From assembly GCA_000320605.2 (NCBI GenBank), contig KB445791.1, positions 2,599,057 through 2,663,056 on the forward strand: a stretch of DNA of 64,000 nt, given 5' to 3'. Positions 22,558-34,868 of this stretch are shown one piece after another (position 1 is the stretch's first letter; every line of letters starts with the position of its first letter). The notes beneath the pieces are model-generated. The model was not told the DNA's origin, ran no database searches, and saw nothing but the letters and a program-made list of their open reading frames with translations. This stretch comes from Gelatoporia subvermispora B (lineage: Eukaryota > Basidiomycota > Agaricomycetes > Polyporales > Gelatoporiaceae). Made by a program: the position numbers and the translations under genes.

Positions 22558-25500
22558 CTACTTGAAACCGTTGAATGACCAGCCCGGCTGGAGTTCAAGA
22601 TATCGATGTTGACGGAGCTCTGCAGCTGTCGGCCGCTCATCCGGGTCCCTGAATCATGGATGAGCACACATGCGCGGCAACGAACTACAACCAGTTGACT
22701 TACATTGCGAAACACTGTTGCCTGAAGTCATGCGCCAGAGGAGACAAAGTCACCTCATTGGGAACCGGAGGGGCTTGTTTGGTATTATACAACTATGATA
22801 CACGGCACGTCAGAATACTGCAAGCTGATCTAGTCGGATTCAAAAGTACTTACGTGCAGCAGGACTGCCATCGCTTCTTGGCCACTCCATGGTCTTTGAC
22901 CAGTCCACATCTCGAACACGACACAGCCGACGCTCCAAATATCTATTTTGGAATTGTAGCCTTTCTTCTGCGAGTTGATAACTTCAGGCGCCATCCAGAA
23001 GACGGTTCCCTGCATTGAGGTGTAGGCTCCAATCACATTGATATCTTCCGTGCGCTTGGAGATACCGAAGTCCGAGATCTTACAGATACCAGACGTTTCA
23101 ACGAGGATGTTGTCTGCCTTCAGGTCTCGGTGGAGGATTCCCTTAGAGTGAAGGTACTCAAGACCCTCCAGGATCTGCCCAGTGAACGACTTCGTGACCT
23201 CCTCATCAAAACGGCCGTGCTTGCGGAGGCAGCTAGCAATCGAGCCACCAGGGACGTACTCCAGGAAGCTGTGTTATGAATGACCTAGGTTAGTACCAGG
23301 TAATTGGGGCCAATTATGACACGTACATGCTGAGGAACGTTGGCGTCTCCTCGAAGCCAAGATACTGGACAATGTGCGGATGATCCAGGTCCTTGAGAGT
23401 CTCGCTCTCTAGCTTCAGAGCCTCGACGACAGAGACTTGTCGCGAGTCACTCTTGTCACTGGCAGTACGAGGGATTTCGACTTGTTTCACGGCGATCATC
23501 TCTCCAGTTGTCGCATTCAGGGCGAGGTACACCTTCCCGTACGTCCCTTTGCCGATCAACTCTCCACGCACCCAGCGGAAGATCGCTACAGATCACGTCA
23601 GTGCACACTTCTCATGTCAAACAGGTGAACTACGAACGTTTGGCGCCACCACCTGGAGATTGGTCCGATGTTGCAGAAGGGGCCCCGCTAGCCGCCTGCT
23701 GCGTCGTGACTTCCTCTAACCGACTACCCCAGAGCTTTGTATTCCGCTTCCGCAGAGCAGCTGAAACAGGACCACCATCTCTGCGTCTGTTGTGCTCCAG
23801 GGCGACGTGACGAATGGACTTCTTGTGGCGCCGCGCGGGCAGCGGTGCTGCCGCTTCTGAAGAAGTAGGGGACGTCCCTCCCGACGGCGCGTCAATGACG
23901 GGACGGTCGAGGTCGTGTTCCGGGAAGTATTCCTCGAGGCGCTCGAAGACGTCCTCGGGTGGCGGACGAGGAGCCCACGAGCAGTCGTAGTTATCGTCAA
24001 ACCGGCTTGTACGCTGATCCCGCCCTCTTCTCTGCCCCTCGGCACTGGGCTGAGATCTCTTGGGCAACCAATGCGCAGGCGGAGTGGGGATGTAGTTCGG
24101 CACGGCGGGGAATCCATCCGGAATTCCTCTCGACGTCTCACTGTGGCCGTTCTGCGGGAGCGCAGTTGGCGTCGACGAGGGCGAGTTCTCAATGCTAAGA
24201 GGCGCTAACGTCGGCCTTGTGCCACTCCTAGGCGGCTCACTAATAAAATTTTGCCACGGTGCGAGACCGTTGCTGTCAATCTTTGGTGCTCTCGCAAACA
24301 GAGTGCCATCGCCGTCGTCGTCGCTTTCACCGTCCTCACTGCCTGACCCTTCATAGTCGTCCTCGTTCGCGTAGCCGCGGACAGAGCCGCCGAGACTTGA
24401 CCCGTGTGAGCTATTGCTGACCGAGCGTACTTCCGAGGGGGCAGACAGTGGCGGATAAAGCGGCACTGCGGTGTTGTTCCGCGCCCGCGGTCTCGCCGTG
24501 CTCTCCGCCGCGTTCTCGTCGATGAATCCGGGGAACCAAGTAGCCGAATCGTCACGATACGGATGCGTATCGCGTAAGGGTTCCTCTGGCTTGTCAGAGT
24601 CGGACGTTTCGCGGAGAAGCTGTCGACTGGCTGATGGCCGTAGACCCCGGATCTCCACCTCCTTTTCACTGCGCTCACCCTGAGCGCGAATGGGACTCCG
24701 AGGAGGCGTGCGAGGTTGGCGGGCCAGGCTGACAACATCATAGAGAGGAGCAGAGGGATCGTGTGTGTACTCCTGACGGGGATAACCTAACCTGAGCCCG
24801 TCGGCGGACAGAGTAGTGCTCTGCAGACCATCTGGACGGGATGCAGTACTCTGTGGTGATGTCCCTGGTAGGCCATACGCGTACGGTGCGCGAGAAATTG
24901 TGCCTTCGACACCAATACCACCGGCTCGTGACGGCGGCAGACCTCGATGTGGCCGAAGAGGCGAGGTGGCAGTGTCATCCAAAGACGAATGCGGGCGGGG
25001 AGGATATGAATCTTGGCTGGTGGAAGATGCCATACTAAGCTGTGGCACGCCGTTCGGCGGTGGCAGCGAGTGTCCCGACATAGGGCCCGGGCGGGAAGGA
25101 TACGTGGGAGATAGGGCACCAGGTTTATGAGAAATGTCATATGTCCGAGAACCCATGAGGCTGTCGCTATTGGATGGCTCATGATGAGGAGAGAAAGATA
25201 CTTCTCTGTTACTCGCCGGTGCCGTTCCAGAGACGGACGTAGTACTGCCACTGGTGGATGGACGTGACGTCAACGGCAGCTGGGGGGATTGTCCCGGTCG
25301 CGAGGAGCGTCCAGGCTGCAAACTCGTGGGCACCGGCGCCTTGAACGCACCCCTCATATCCGTCATGCTTTTAGCCCCCACAAGGACCCGACTACGTTCG
25401 TCTTTGCCACTAGCTGTAGGAGGTTTCCAGGCTATAGCCCAATTGATGGGAACTTGCTTTCCGGCTTGCCGTTTGCTTCGGGACTCATTGCTACTCGGCG

Positions 25501-27356
25501 GCGGGGGAAGCGGCGCTCGCGGCTGGAGAGGTAGATTAATGCCATAGCCGGCGGTGCTACCTGCGTAACGGCTAGAGGGTGATTTGGTGTCCTGGGGTGC
25601 TCCAGATCTATCTTTCTTGCTTGTGCTTGTCGGGCCACTTGAAGGCGCTTCCACCAGTACATAATCACCGGGGGTCATAGTCCTCGGGGACTCGCTGCTG
25701 TCGGTAGGTGGCCTCCTCCGCAAGCCATGCTCTCGACGCAGGCCGGTATCCCTGCGCTTCCGCTCCCGATCATGCGCATCCTTGTCCTCTCTCGCGCTTG
25801 CTGAGCGCGAGTGCTTATCGTTCGGCGATGGCTGCATTTCCGGTGACTGCGGAGGCCGATCGGGATATGTTGTTGCACTCGACCCGGTAAGCGTATCTCT
25901 CGCCGAACTCGGAGATGTTCGCATCTCGTCATGAAACCGAGGAGCCGATGGTGATGTCCCAGGGATGAAAGTTGGAGTCGGTCCACCGTACGTGTCGTGG
26001 TGGATGTTGCCATAGTCGTATGTTAGTGTCTGAGAGGGTGGCTGGACTGGCACAGGCGAGCGAGGCCGATGGTGCCTTCCCGGAGAACTAGGATGATGAA
26101 CGTGACCAACATGCTGCGGCAGCGGACGGATGGTAGATCGGCGACTTTCCGGGTGGTCCAAGTCGTCCGACACTGACGCGTCGTACTCGGCTTCAGGTGC
26201 TGGACGTTCACTGACGGAAGATTGACTGCCATGTCTTGATCGGTTATGTTTCTTGGGGCGCAAGGGTGCGTAAAGGCTATGCTGAGGTAACACCGGAGGA
26301 GGGATGGTGTTGACGGTCGGCGAGACGAGGGCGACATCCTGCGACGGCTCATGTACAGGGGCAGATGAATGCGAGACAAACAATTTCAATGTGCCTTTAG
26401 AATCACCACTTTCACTATAGAGGTTGAAGAGCTCATCATCCGTCAGTGCCTCGCCGATGGCATAGGTCCCAATCTCTGTACGATAGATAGAGAACTTTGG
26501 CTGATCCTCGTCGGATATCTGCAACTGTTACAGATTAATCATTGTCGACGTTTGAGGCGTGATTTTGAATAGATACCTTGGTGAATATGCGCTCACGGAT
26601 GAAAGCGGGAGTCAATGCGCCAGTGACATCGACGGTCGAGAAGTTGTCTGCATCAGCGGTGACCATGATGACCACCTTGTCATATGGGCTTGTCCGCGCG
26701 TCGTGGGACGGCTGCGTGGTGCAAGGTTCCGGGGTGGATGTTGACGGTGACTACGGAAACGGTCAACGAAGTTGGAGAGTTACAACCTATATAGACAAGG
26801 AGTCACGTACACTTGGAGGCCTTCCATTGTTAGAGGAGCGACGAGAGTGTCCAGGTTTAGGGAGGCACTTGAACCTGTCAAACAACTTGTTTTGCGAAGA
26901 AGCGTGAGGCGTGCTTTCGGCGCGATCGGAGGCTGCGATGGACGCCTCTGGTCTGGCGGTGCCGTCATCAATGAAGTCAACAGGAGGAGCACTTTGTCCA
27001 GGTGTGCTGGGTGGTGGCGTTGACTCGAAAGCAGGGGAGCTCGTGCTGGAGGGTGATGAAAGAGCGGGGTTGGAGGGATTAGACCGAGAAGAGGGATAGC
27101 AAGGCCGCTGTTCTGGCAGATTGGTTCTCAAGGGTGGAGGGACATGTGAGCCAGAGAATGTCTGGGGCCTGTCGAGGGGTGCAGAACGGGAAGGGCTGGG
27201 AAGAGGACGCGCACGATAATTGGTTGCGGCAGGTTGTGGGTACGATCGCGCACGGGTGTCTTCGTCGCTGGACTCTGTCGGGTTGCTGACGACGAGAATA
27301 CGAGGGCGTTGCTGCCTGCCCGCTCTTGTGTGCACGGAGCGCGACTCGTCGGACAT
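22558..27356 (-). CDS. BCK1: MAP kinase kinase kinase, Bck1-like (cell-wall integrity pathway)
   Basis: Seven exons (27356-26811, 26750-26577, 26524-23638, 23585-23327, 23268-22854, 22792-22704, 22648-22558) give 1486 residues. A disordered Pro/Ser N-terminus precedes a folded block near residues 200-300 (YDKVVIMVTADADNFSTV, RIFTKLQISDEDQPKF) typical of Bck1 homologues. About 900 low-complexity residues follow. The kinase domain starts near residue 1205: glycine loop GKGTYGKVYL, Lys in AVKQVEI, HRDLKADNILV, DFGISKR, GTVFWMAPEVI. The tail PDERPTAAELR and GWSFNGFK is family-typical. Bck1 is activated by Pkc1 and phosphorylates Mkk1/2 upstream of Slt2. The 2.9-kb exon is unusual here among otherwise short exons. 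Confidence 0.95.
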
Positions 27357-28416
27357 TGTGCCCGCGGGGCGCGTTCAGGACGGCGGGCGCGACTGGGCTG
27401 GCGACGGCAGAACGGAGCCTGGCCGGATGATTGCGAGTGAGCTGCGGGGGAAAAGAGGGTTGACTGGAGCCAGTCTATGTCAACTAGAGTCGGGTATATC
27501 GTGAGGGGAGTGGGAGGATGAGAGTGGCCAGGATGAGAGACGACCGTAGAGGCAGCTGGTCGTCGGACAGACAGACGACCGAGGCAGGAGAGTATGCGAG
27601 CAAGCAAGGCACGCTGGGAGTGGATGACTAAGCCGGCATCTGCACGCCCGCCACTGGCGCTGCCCGCTCCTCCTCCCACCGCCGGGCCTTCCCCCGCAAG
27701 CCGCGCACCACCTCCCCAGCCATTTCCAATTCACCACCTCCCACCACGTTGCCACTAATATTTCTCTCGGCGCACGTTCACCACACCCGCACAAGCCCTG
27801 CGTGCAGCGATCACGCTGGGCCAGGTTAATAGAGCACCACCTGCAATGGCCGTGAGTTGCCCCCGGAACGCCTGTCACGAGCGATGATCTGATGGTTGTC
27901 CCTACGCTGGCACATCGCATCCACTCTGGCCTGTCACCACACCACTACGCTCGCGTTTGATCATGGCACTCCGCGTTCTTGCCCCCGACACGCTCTGCAC
28001 TCACCACTTTTGCTTCCGCAATCAGTTGCTATACAGCCGCGCCACAGACGCGCCTGGTACCGGCGCGGTATTCCCGCCGCCGCTCACCCACGCACCCTCA
28101 CATCCTTCGCTTCTCCTCGCCTTCCAAAGACTCTTCTATCTATTCCTCCGCAGCGACCCTGCTACCTGACATCCAGACAGTCTTGTTCTGCGCCGCACAA
28201 ATGTGTAGATCCGCGAATGTGCCCCAGGCTTTAGACCGCGCCTGGGAGTTTCGCTCGCGTTTGGTGTACACAGCAGTCAGATTCGTGTCCCTACTTGATT
28301 TACTTCTGATCCCTGCTTCTGTTCATCTGGCCATAGTCAGGCCGTTCTTCCTAGTACAATTCGTTCAGGCATGTTCGTCTCCCAAAGCGCCTTCGATACT
28401 CGGACCTCAGCCTATC
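27357..28416. other. 1.06-kb gene-poor stretch upstream of the Bck1-like gene
   Basis: No gene is supported. The plus strand is C/T-rich from about 27660 to 28160, where several frames stay open together (for example 27896-28234, 27957-28169 and 27979-28659), which is expected from skewed composition. The minus-strand reading is the promoter and leader of the kinase gene. A short mitochondrial-targeted gene with introns cannot be excluded (ATG at 27963 is followed by Arg-rich frames), but no family match is visible. Confidence 0.35.
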
Positions 28417-29514
28417 TTAGCGGGCGGAAATGACCCGCTTCGGCTGGCCCTCGAGGAAGCCTGCGATATTGTCGACAGTTTGCCCCCAGAATGCCTGCAA
28501 CACGAGTACGTTATCGTCGGAAAGCCCAAACACGCGACCCCGTCCACTTACCTCGTAATTCGAATCACTCACGTACCCCATGTGAGGGGACAGCGTCACA
28601 TTATCGAGCTTCCTAATCGGATGGTCGAGCGGCAGCGGCTCCACGTCGTATACGTCTAGTCCCGCGCCCGCTATACGTCTATTCTTCAAGACGTCAACGA
28701 GCGCATCCTCGTCGACGAGCGGGCCGCGCGACGTATTGATGAAGAATGCACTCGGTTTCATGAGGGCCAGATCCGCCGCAGATATCATATGCTTGGTGCG
28801 CTCGGAAAGCACCATCTGAATGGACACGATGTCGCTGCGCCGGAAGAGCTCCTCCTTCGTGGCGATGAACGTGACCCCCGCCGCGGCTGCACGCTCCGGG
28901 GTCAGGTTGGGCGACCAGCCTATGACCTCCATGTTAAACGCTTGCGCGATCTAGATTCCAGGCGTGTCATAATCCAAATATCCCCAGGGGCAAGTGCGTC
29001 CGCGGCTCACCTTCGCAGTCGCTCCTCCGAGCCTACCGACCCCCACCAGGCCCAAGGTGCGCCCTGCGAGCCCCATCGGAAATGTGGCTTGCCAGGGTAC
29101 TTGGCTGCTCTTCACCCTGACGTCTTCGACGGCGATGTATCTGACCGTGGCCAGGATCAGCGCCCAGATATGTTCCAGCGTCGAGTTACCCCTCCCGCCC
29201 GTGCCGGATACGACGATGCCTTTGCTCGCCGCGTGGGCCACATCAATCCCGGCATTCCAATTTCCGGTCGTGGCAATGAGTTTGAGATTCGGAAGCCGAT
29301 CCAGCAGCGACGCAGGAAACTTGGTCCGCTCTCTCATCGCACAAACTACGGTGTACGGCTCCAGACGCTTCACGAGCGCATCTTCGTCATGGAGTGTCTC
29401 CGGGTACGAGTCGATAGCAAGCCGATCTGAGATAGGCGACCAGTCTGCAGACTTGAAGGCCACATTCTGGTAGTCATCCAGGATAGCAACCCGAACACGC
29501 TCGGTATTAGACAT
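28417..29514 (-). CDS. D-isomer-specific 2-hydroxyacid dehydrogenase
   Basis: Three exons (29514-29011, 28950-28552, 28494-28417) encode 326 residues. The Rossmann motif is LGLVGVGRLGGATAK near residue 155. The catalytic set is present: Arg in NTSRGPLVDEDAL, Glu in DVYDVEPLP, and His in LSPHMGYVS. The N-terminal catalytic domain holds LKLIATTGNWNAGIDVAHA. The family includes phosphoglycerate, glyoxylate/hydroxypyruvate and D-lactate dehydrogenases; this subgroup is common in fungi as unassigned NAD(P)-dependent reductases, so the substrate is not claimed. No targeting signal is visible. Confidence 0.94.
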
Positions 29515-29816
29515 GTCGGATCCGGTGACTGCGGACGAAGAAGACTAGAACTCGGGCCATCCCTGTGCTCAACGTTGTTATATGCAATCGATCGATATCA
29601 GGTGATGGTGAGAGATACCCCAGAGCTATTCTTACACTTTAGCGTCACCGGAGTGCGGAATGAGCACATCTAGAGTGTACACCGTTATTTTTGTCGTCGA
29701 ACTTAGACTGTCTTACAAAGATGCCTGCGACACGTGGAGGCAGGTTCCTTAATAGAATACGACAAATTGCAAACAAGTCCAGCGGCGTCGAGTATGTAAC
29801 GTACAGAACGGTGTAT

Positions 29817-32800
29817 CTATGTATCATGATCGAAGGGGTACTGACAACGAGTATGAGTACGTGGGCCGAAAACCGCGGAACAAGACAACTCACCTCGAAG
29901 GATTCTGGAGGGCCGACCTCGGGCGCGTTCTCGTCGAGGGCGATATGGCGTCCAGCTGGAGGAGCAGGCACCGCTGGCTGCGGCTGCTCTGCTTGTGCCG
30001 GTGGAGGCGCAGGCACAGGCTGCGTCTCAAATTGAATATACTCCGGCTCCTCGTTCGGGCGAGTATCAATCATGATGAGGATGCCCCCGCCGCCGGCATA
30101 CCTCTCTGATGTGAGACCCAACGCAGAAGGCGACTTGTTGCTGGTCTTCAAGCTAGATGCTGATCGTGTCGAGACCGCCCGAACTGGCTGGTAGCGCCCG
30201 TCTTGTGGGAACGTCGCATAGGCCATCTGCGCCGGAGTGACGCGGGAGAAGTTCGATAGCTTCTCGTATGACGGCTCCCTGCGCTTGGAGGGGGCCTTCT
30301 CTCCCTCTGCTGGCGACTCCGCGCCGGAGCTCTCACCCGGCTTTGACCCGTCCTCTGCTTTCATCTCGACGTCGCCGTCTTTCTTCGCGTCCGCTTTCTC
30401 GTCCTGCTGCTAGTCAGCCCTGCCATAGACTATGAACACAGCCTTGCGCTTACCGTCTCCATCGCGTCATTGTCGGCGGCTGCTTTCTTCTTTTCGCGCG
30501 CCTTCGCCTTCGCGGTTGTAGACAGCACAGCAGTCGCGACTTTTGCGACTGCCTCCTTCTTGGGCGGCTTCGTCGCTGCGGGGTACGCAAACAGACTAGG
30601 CTTCGCGTTCGAGATGAACTCAAACTTGGGGGCCTACGAACGAACTTTAGCCGTGATGAATGTAACATCATAATGGAATGGCACACCTTGAGATCACCAT
30701 CTAGACCAATGATACCAGTCGGATCAAACGCCAAGCAGGCACAAAGGGCAAGCGGGTACCAGTACCAGAACTGGCAGAAGAGCACCATGCCAACGATGGC
30801 GCTGGTGTTCCGAGATCCTGCGCGGCTCTGCAGGCTGATCGTTACATTGCGCCCGCCGGCATCGATCAAACCCTGTCCGAGTGCTGCCCCGAACCGGGCC
30901 ATAGGGTCCTCGTGCTTGTCAGACACGATCTTCTGGTACAATGCACGGGTCGGCGCGAGGGATGGCGCAGAGGCCTCGGACTGTTCCACAAGGACCATAC
31001 CGAGCGCGATGAAGGCACCCTGGCGAACAAAGTCCACGCTGTCCTTAGTCATGGGCTCCAAGATCTCGACTGCATCCTATGAATGTGATTAAGTTTCAGA
31101 TCTTTCCGGGGGACGAGTAATCAGTTACCTGCAGACCGGTACCAGCGCATGCGATGCCGAGCGCGAGCGTCGCACCGCACCGGACGTGCGGGTTGTAGCT
31201 CTCACTCAGCAGCTGCACGATCCGGGGAACCTGTGCCGGGTTCTTGAACAACAAGAACGCAAGCGAGATCACTGCTGCTCTGCGGACGTCATCCGACGTG
31301 TCCGAGACAGCAATGTGCAGAAGCTGTCGAACAGCGTTGTTGTTGGAAGTGCCGGCGTAGGCGAGCGCTACCGTGTAGACACCGCCATACCGGAGAATAG
31401 GATCCTACGAAGTAAGGTGAGAACTCCCTCGGATATCTCGGTCAGGAAGTTGACAGACCTTCTCCGCCAGGAGCGTCTTCACCATGTCGTCCGCCTCTTC
31501 CTGCCGCCCGTAGTAGATGAATGCAAGACCGATCGCAATGCCCCGGATGATCTTCTCATGCTGCGTCTCCCGCGCATACATGAGCATCTCCTCCGCGCTT
31601 GTCTTGTCCGCCGTGCCGAGCATGATGAGACCCATAGCATAGCCCGCAGCCTCACCCGCGTTCGCCGAGTCGGTGAAGAGCGCCTGCTTCAGTTCTTCGT
31701 ACGTCTCTGCATTCTTGCCGCCCATTCCCGCAACACCTAGGCCGAGTGCTGCGCCGTGCTGCACCACTTCGCTCTGCGCATTCTTGAGCGTCTCGCGCAG
31801 ATACTCCTCCACGTGCTGGCCGCTTCCTACTCCAGCGTTCACGAGGCCGAGAGCATAGAGAGCGCCACCTTCGGAGTATGCAGCTCCCGGGATCCCACTC
31901 TCGGCACCGTTGCGCTGGGGCAAGTACGGGCCGAGAATGTTCATGCTCTCTTCGAAGTGACCCTTGTGGATGACACCAAGGGCCGCAGTTGCTGAGAACT
32001 TCGACCAGTTTGACGCGAGGCCCAGCCACTCCAAGTTCTCCCGGAGGAAGATGTCAGAGGTAGTTCCTGCATGCATGAACGCATTTTGCAGGGTGAGAGC
32101 GGTGTGGTAAATAGAAGAGCGGGGCTCAAGAGCATCCTGCGGACAAACAATTACTCAAATGATCAATGCACGAGACGCGTAAGCGACACACTTTCGTGTT
32201 CTTGAGCATGAGCATATCGACTTTGTTGTTACGCTTGAGGAACTCGAGGTACAATTTGATGGACTCTTGACCGAGGAGGATCTGACGAAGTTGATCATAG
32301 ATTGGCTTCGTCTCCTGAGGTTATAACGTCAGATTTGCAGGTCACAAAATGTAACAGGGTACGTACCTCATCCCCTTCGGGCAGTTCTCGCCGGACCGCT
32401 TCCAGAAAATCTTGGGAGCCTCCTTCAACGAGATCGAACGCAAACTGGTACGCCAACAGCTTCTCTTGCGGCACGAGCGATGTCAGCAGCGGCACCGTGA
32501 GCGCTGGGGAGCTGAGCGTGACGAGCAGACGCGTCAGCGAATGCACGTGCAGAGACTTGATCTCGCTGGTGGGTTGTGGGAAGAGGGGAAAAAGGAACTT
32601 GAGGACTTGATCGCGGTAGGAAAGAGAGAATGCGGTGTCGAGGACAGCGTCCATGGTGTAAGAGAGGAGGCTCGCGTCGTGCGTGCGCTCGTATATTTGC
32701 GAGATAATGTCGAGTCGGTGGGATTCGAGCGCGATTCCGATAGCCTGTAGTGGCCATCAATGAAGCCAGCACGATCAAAACCGCTCATGCGGGTGAGACG

Positions 32801-33398
32801 TACCTGCTTGTACTCGCCATCCTCGATACACCGCCGGAAGATCCCCTCGATGATGCCTTGCAGCCGCGGATCGATCTTTCCATCAGGACCTGGCTGGTCC
32901 GCCGTGCGTGCTTGGATATATCTGTCGATGGCCTTCGCTGCAGCACGAGGTACGCGTCAGCTCCGTTTTTGCGCAATGAACGGGCGTGCAACTCACATAT
33001 CACGGTCTCCACGTACTCCTCAGCACCCCGTGTGCGCGACTGTTCTTCGAACGCGCTTCCCGCACCGAGAGCGAACGAGAGGGCCTCGTCATACTCCCCG
33101 AGGTAGTAGTACACTTTGCTCGCAAGCAGCGCTGCCGCGTCGTGAGCCTCCTTCGGGAGCTCCTCGCTCTCATACAACGCCTCACTACACCGCACAGCAC
33201 AACGCACGTCAATTCTTGAACATACACTCAAAACCTAGATCGTAGTACGCACATTAGAGCAATATGTTCCGAGATCTCAGCCCAGAACTGAGAAACAAGC
33301 TGGTTCAACTGCTTGAGCGCGTGCTGCTTGAGGAGCGGCTCGGGCTCCGAGAGCAGCGCGAGCACGCCCGCTGCCGAGGACTGTGGGCGGGGCACCAT
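29817..33398 (-). CDS. RPN2: 26S proteasome regulatory particle non-ATPase subunit Rpn2 (PSMD1)
   Basis: Eleven exons (33398-33253, 33184-32997, 32937-32804, 32744-32367, 32314-32192, 32136-31459, 31404-31129, 31076-30687, 30633-30454, about 30403-29894, 29840-29817) give about 1010 residues. The proteasome/cyclosome repeats form the central toroid ([77 protein letters not shown]). A charged insert rich in Lys and Glu follows, then the conserved C-terminal domain and the acidic/aromatic tail ESFEYPFDHDT. In Rpn2 homologues the extreme C-terminus binds Rpn13. The acceptor of the penultimate coding exon is a tandem TAGCAGCAG, so its first residues are uncertain. Confidence 0.97.
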
Positions 33399-33601
33399 AA
33401 TGTGTGTATAGAAAGTACAAGCAAGTCGAGAGGCCGTTACGCACGCCCGCCTGCACAGAGACGCGTCAGCAGCCACCGCGCCTGTCTGTGCTTACATCAT
33501 CCGTTCCCAGCGCGTCACGCAGCCAGGCCTCGCCGCGCCTCCGGTGCGCTCCCGACTCTTTTCGCAGTGAACCACTCTCTTTGAACCCGACGCTGAACAC
33601 G

Positions 33602-34257
33602 ATGTCGATGCTTGCTCGCCGTGCTGTGCTCCGCGCGATGCCCCGCGTGCGCGGCGTCGCGACTGACGCCGGTGCGGGCAGCTGGAAGCAGCAGCAGGAG
33701 GCGCTGCGTGCGCACGCCGCTGGTATGGATTGTCCTAACCTGCCCGCTCGTACCCGTCGTGACCCATGGCCTTGCAGAGACCGCTAACATGTGGCGCAGG
33801 ATCAGGTGCGTCGTCTTTATCCTATGTGAATGAACTTGGACTAACGCTCGGTCCAGCTACTTTGTTTGCTTGCCTGCTAGTGAGTCCCCCAATTGATTGG
33901 ATGCGCACGGAGCTAGATCGCACTGGCAGTCGGCGTGACGTACCTCTGGGTGCGCAACGTTGAGAAGGAGCACGAGCACCACCTGGAGCACCTCATTGAG
34001 GAGAACGGCGGCACCGCGCCCCAGCCCCCACCCTACGAGTACCTCAACCGTCGTGGTACGTGCTTCTCGTTGATCTCGTTTACCTGGATGAAGGCAATGC
34101 CAACGGACGGGTTCTATAGCTGCGGGACCTTTCCCTTGGGGCCCGAACACCCTGTTCTTCAACAAGAGGGTATGTCTTGAACCTTTCTCGCGCCATCCGC
34201 ACTCCCCTTACAGGTGCTTGACAGGTCAACAAGGACCTGTCCGAGGAGGAGGCATGA
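33602..34257 (+). CDS. COX13: Cytochrome c oxidase subunit VIa, mitochondrial
   Basis: Six exons (33602-33722, 33778-33805, 33857-33879, 33930-34055, 34120-34169, 34225-34257) give 126 residues, the usual length. An Arg-rich presequence (MSMLARRAVLRAMPRVRG) is followed by ETANMWRRISYFVCLPAIGV, one membrane helix, then YLWVRNVEKEHEHHLEHL and the conserved PFPWGPNTLFFNKRVNKDL. Exons 2 and 3 are only 28 and 23 nt. The fourth exon needs the acceptor GGCAG at 33925-33929; the nearer TAG would break the frame. It is a nuclear-encoded regulatory subunit of complex IV. It is divergent from RPN2 over 203 bases. Confidence 0.94.
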
Positions 34258-34868
34258 TTCTGTTATAACATGGTCGTGCAGTCTTACAACTCCAATAATC
34301 ATATGCGGTGGATTCTTTGGAAAACCCAAGACAGCTTGCTTTTGCTCATCGCGTCGTGCAAGGTTCCTGCACGTGATGCGATTCGTTGCTGGCTCCAAGT
34401 TGCCAGAATTTACTCATTCTGAGGTGATGTTCCATGGCCATCCCTCCATCTGACGAGGTGTCCTCCCGTGGTTTGCAATATCCACAGCAGCAGTGGGAGA
34501 CTCATCTATGATGAGGCATGCGGCCGCTCTCGGCCCGCACTAATTTGCAACCAGACCCTTTCCAGGGCTCTGGAGCAGTCTCGCATTTTCTGGGACATTT
34601 GTGGTACGTTTGCAATTGACTGGCATTCAAGCAAGTGGCCTTTGCTCGAATAGCACGGCGAAGATTACTAGCAAGGGTCGCCATCTGTTGGGACCATCAA
34701 TCCGAAGGGCATATAGGAAACGAGACAGCATGATCACATTTTAATGTCCGAGATAACGAGCAATGAGCGACAAAGCATCATCGACAACAAAAATAGGCAA
34801 ATTACAGAAGAACGAAAGATCCTACATTAAGCATCCCAAAAATTGCTCATGTGCGTGCACGTCTCTGC
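34258..34868. other. Convergent 3' flanks of COX13 and the GPI-protein gene
   Basis: 611 bases, more AT-rich than the coding parts. Short ORFs on both strands lack any recognisable motif. Confidence 0.35.

Noticed and set aside
23630..24741. Several minus- and plus-strand ORFs overlapping the large Bck1-like exon
   Set aside because: Arg/Ser-rich reading frames are alternative readings of a Pro/Ser-rich coding exon.
30148..30336. Short Arg-rich ORFs within RPN2
   Set aside because: Out-of-frame readings of the charged RPN2 linker.
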